Assembly (NCBI GenBank): GCA_012295275.1
Contig: CM022668.1
Span: 8,141,818 to 8,205,817, forward strand
From: Chrysomallon squamiferum
Taxonomy: Eukaryota; Mollusca; Gastropoda; Neomphalida; Peltospiridae
Length of the DNA: 64,000 nucleotides
Direction of reading: 5' to 3'
Shown: positions 62,606-64,000 of the stretch, piece after piece
Position numbering within the stretch: position 1 is the stretch's first letter
Layout: each line of letters starts with the position of its first letter
Position numbers and translations under genes: made by a program
Notes under the pieces: model-generated
What the model saw: the letters and a program-made list of their open reading frames with translations, nothing else
Databases searched by the model: none
Told to the model about the DNA's origin: nothing

Positions 62606-63559
62606 TGTGAGAGTATTTTTTACCATTTTTTTTTAAATGTCAAACACACAGACCATAACAAAATATTTACAATAGAAGGGCCTCAGGTTTGTAAATTGTT
62701 TTTAAATAGATCATTTACTAACTTGGGCACTTTTCTGTACATCTAAAATATACCCTATAATTCACTGAAGTTATTTCAGATAAAAGTATAATTAACAAAT
62801 TATGTTATCTAATACAAAATGAAAAAAAAAACTAGGCTTGATCTAGCAAGAAGCCTTGATACTGTCTCTTTTTAATATATTTTAAATTTTTTCTCATAGC
62901 AGTATTGATCATTTAAAATAAACAAATCAAACACAACTTTTTCAATTGTAACATATAACTGCTGACTGGATTTCGAACAATTTTTTTTATAAATCAGATA
63001 TCAAGTAGCTTTTTTGAATAAAAATTATGGGAGTTATCTTTCCAAAAAACAGTGTAATTACAAAAAGTGGAATCCTGTGAAAAAAGTGTTCACAGATGCA
63101 GCAAGTAAAGAAGTTAAAAACACAGAAGTAAGTGATTAAGTTACCTGTCCTGAACTGTAACTACGTATGATCAAAGTTAAAACCTCAGTGATTTACACAG
63201 AATGTTTTCAAAGTTAACTTTACTGCTTCTGTGAGAACCTTTAAAACATTGATTTCCTGCAAATATGCTTGAAAACTAGCCATGTGAATAGAACTTTTAT
63301 AATTACATGTATAAATGAAGCTTCTACAACTACTACCCATCTAAACAAATTGTTAAAAAGTATCCCTATAAATAAATACTTTTAAAACTTTTAAAACTAC
63401 CCATACAAGTGAAACATTAAGAAACATGATCTCAAAATAAATGCAATAAATAAAATATCAAATTACTCAGTATGTAGTAATGAGACTAATAAAACAGCAT
63501 AAGTTCCAGAAGTAGTTAATTTATGAACTTTACCAAACAAGTAATTAGTTTTAAAATTT

Positions 63560-63960
63560 ACAACAAAAATAATAAGATTACTCACATAGTTAGTTATGAA
63601 GTTTAACTGATACAAGTTATTCAAATGGTTAGTTATGAAGTTTAACAAATACTAATTACTCAAGTAGTTATGAAGGTTAACAAATACAAGTTACTCAAGT
63701 GGTTAGTTATGAAGTTTAACAAGCATAAGTTTCTCTAGTAGTTACTTATGAAGTTTAACAAACACAAGTTACTCAAGTGGTTAGTTATGAAGTTTAATAA
63801 ATGCAAGTTACTCAAGTGGTTAGTTATGAAGTTTAACAAATGCAAGTTACTCAAGTGGTTAGTTATGAAGTTTAATAAATGCAAGGTACTCAAGTGGTTA
63901 GTTATGAAGTTTGCTAAACACAACTTACTCAAAAAGTTAACTATGAAATGTAGCAAACAA
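63560..63960. repeat. ~39-bp minisatellite, about 10 copies
   Basis: The unit on plus is 'caagttactcaagtggttag' followed by 'ttatgaagtttaacaaatg', near-identical from about 63660 to 63905 and more diverged at both ends. Because 39 is divisible by three, minus frames stay open across it (HLLNFITNHLSN-like repeats); no protein is inferred. Confidence 0.92.
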
Positions 63961-64000
63961 ATTTATTCAAGTGAAATTTACAAATCCATCCATATCAATT

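Overview
This is a eukaryotic nuclear window: very AT-rich, full of microsatellites and minisatellites, and carrying small exons with GT-AG splice sites in long introns. An old SINE copy of a type I recall from gastropod and bivalve genomes, plus a mariner remnant, suggest a lophotrochozoan, most likely a mollusc. The species cannot be fixed from the sequence.

One gene dominates, and it runs on the minus strand (5' end at the right, 3' end off the left edge). It is the C-terminal half of a Trio/Kalirin-family Rho guanine-nucleotide exchange factor. From right to left the exons encode an acidic Ser/Pro linker (31.6-29.7 kb), the second DH (RhoGEF) domain (29.8-23.4 kb), its PH domain (22.9-22.1 kb), a 180-residue Ser/Lys-rich disordered linker (21.9-20.9 kb), an SH3 domain (7.0-6.8 kb), a basic linker (6.3-6.2 kb), an Ig domain (5.9-5.3 kb), a fibronectin type III domain (4.8-4.2 kb) and the first half of a protein kinase domain (3.9-2.2 kb), ending at the catalytic loop. 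All exon phases chain together across 21 confident exons, about 1,065 codons, apart from one damaged Ig exon. The order DH2-PH2-SH3-Ig-FN3-kinase is that of long Kalirin. The activated GEF would load GTP on a Rho-family GTPase at membranes or on actin; the other domains are scaffold and kinase modules.

Upstream of the first confident exon lie three phase-0 candidate leader exons (45.5, 47.7 and 51.6 kb). The 47.7 kb one has an ATG behind an in-frame stop and a TATA box about 0.95 kb further upstream. It looks like an internal promoter for a GEF2-to-kinase short isoform, comparable to vertebrate Duet/Kalirin short forms. The SH3-1/GEF1/spectrin/Sec14 part of a full-length gene, if present, lies off the right edge; no exon of it was recognised at 52-64 kb.

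The most unusual feature is at 0.54-2.25 kb. The end of the kinase exon (catalytic loop YLHNCRIAHLDTK plus its splice donor) has been amplified into an array of about 16 intronic copies separated by (TAC)n tracts. Two exons show apparent reading-frame damage: a missing base in the DH domain, and a locally duplicated, CA-repeat-invaded Ig exon. The rest is intron or upstream DNA holding simple repeats, minisatellites, degenerate tandem arrays, one SINE, one mariner derivative and a long hairpin.
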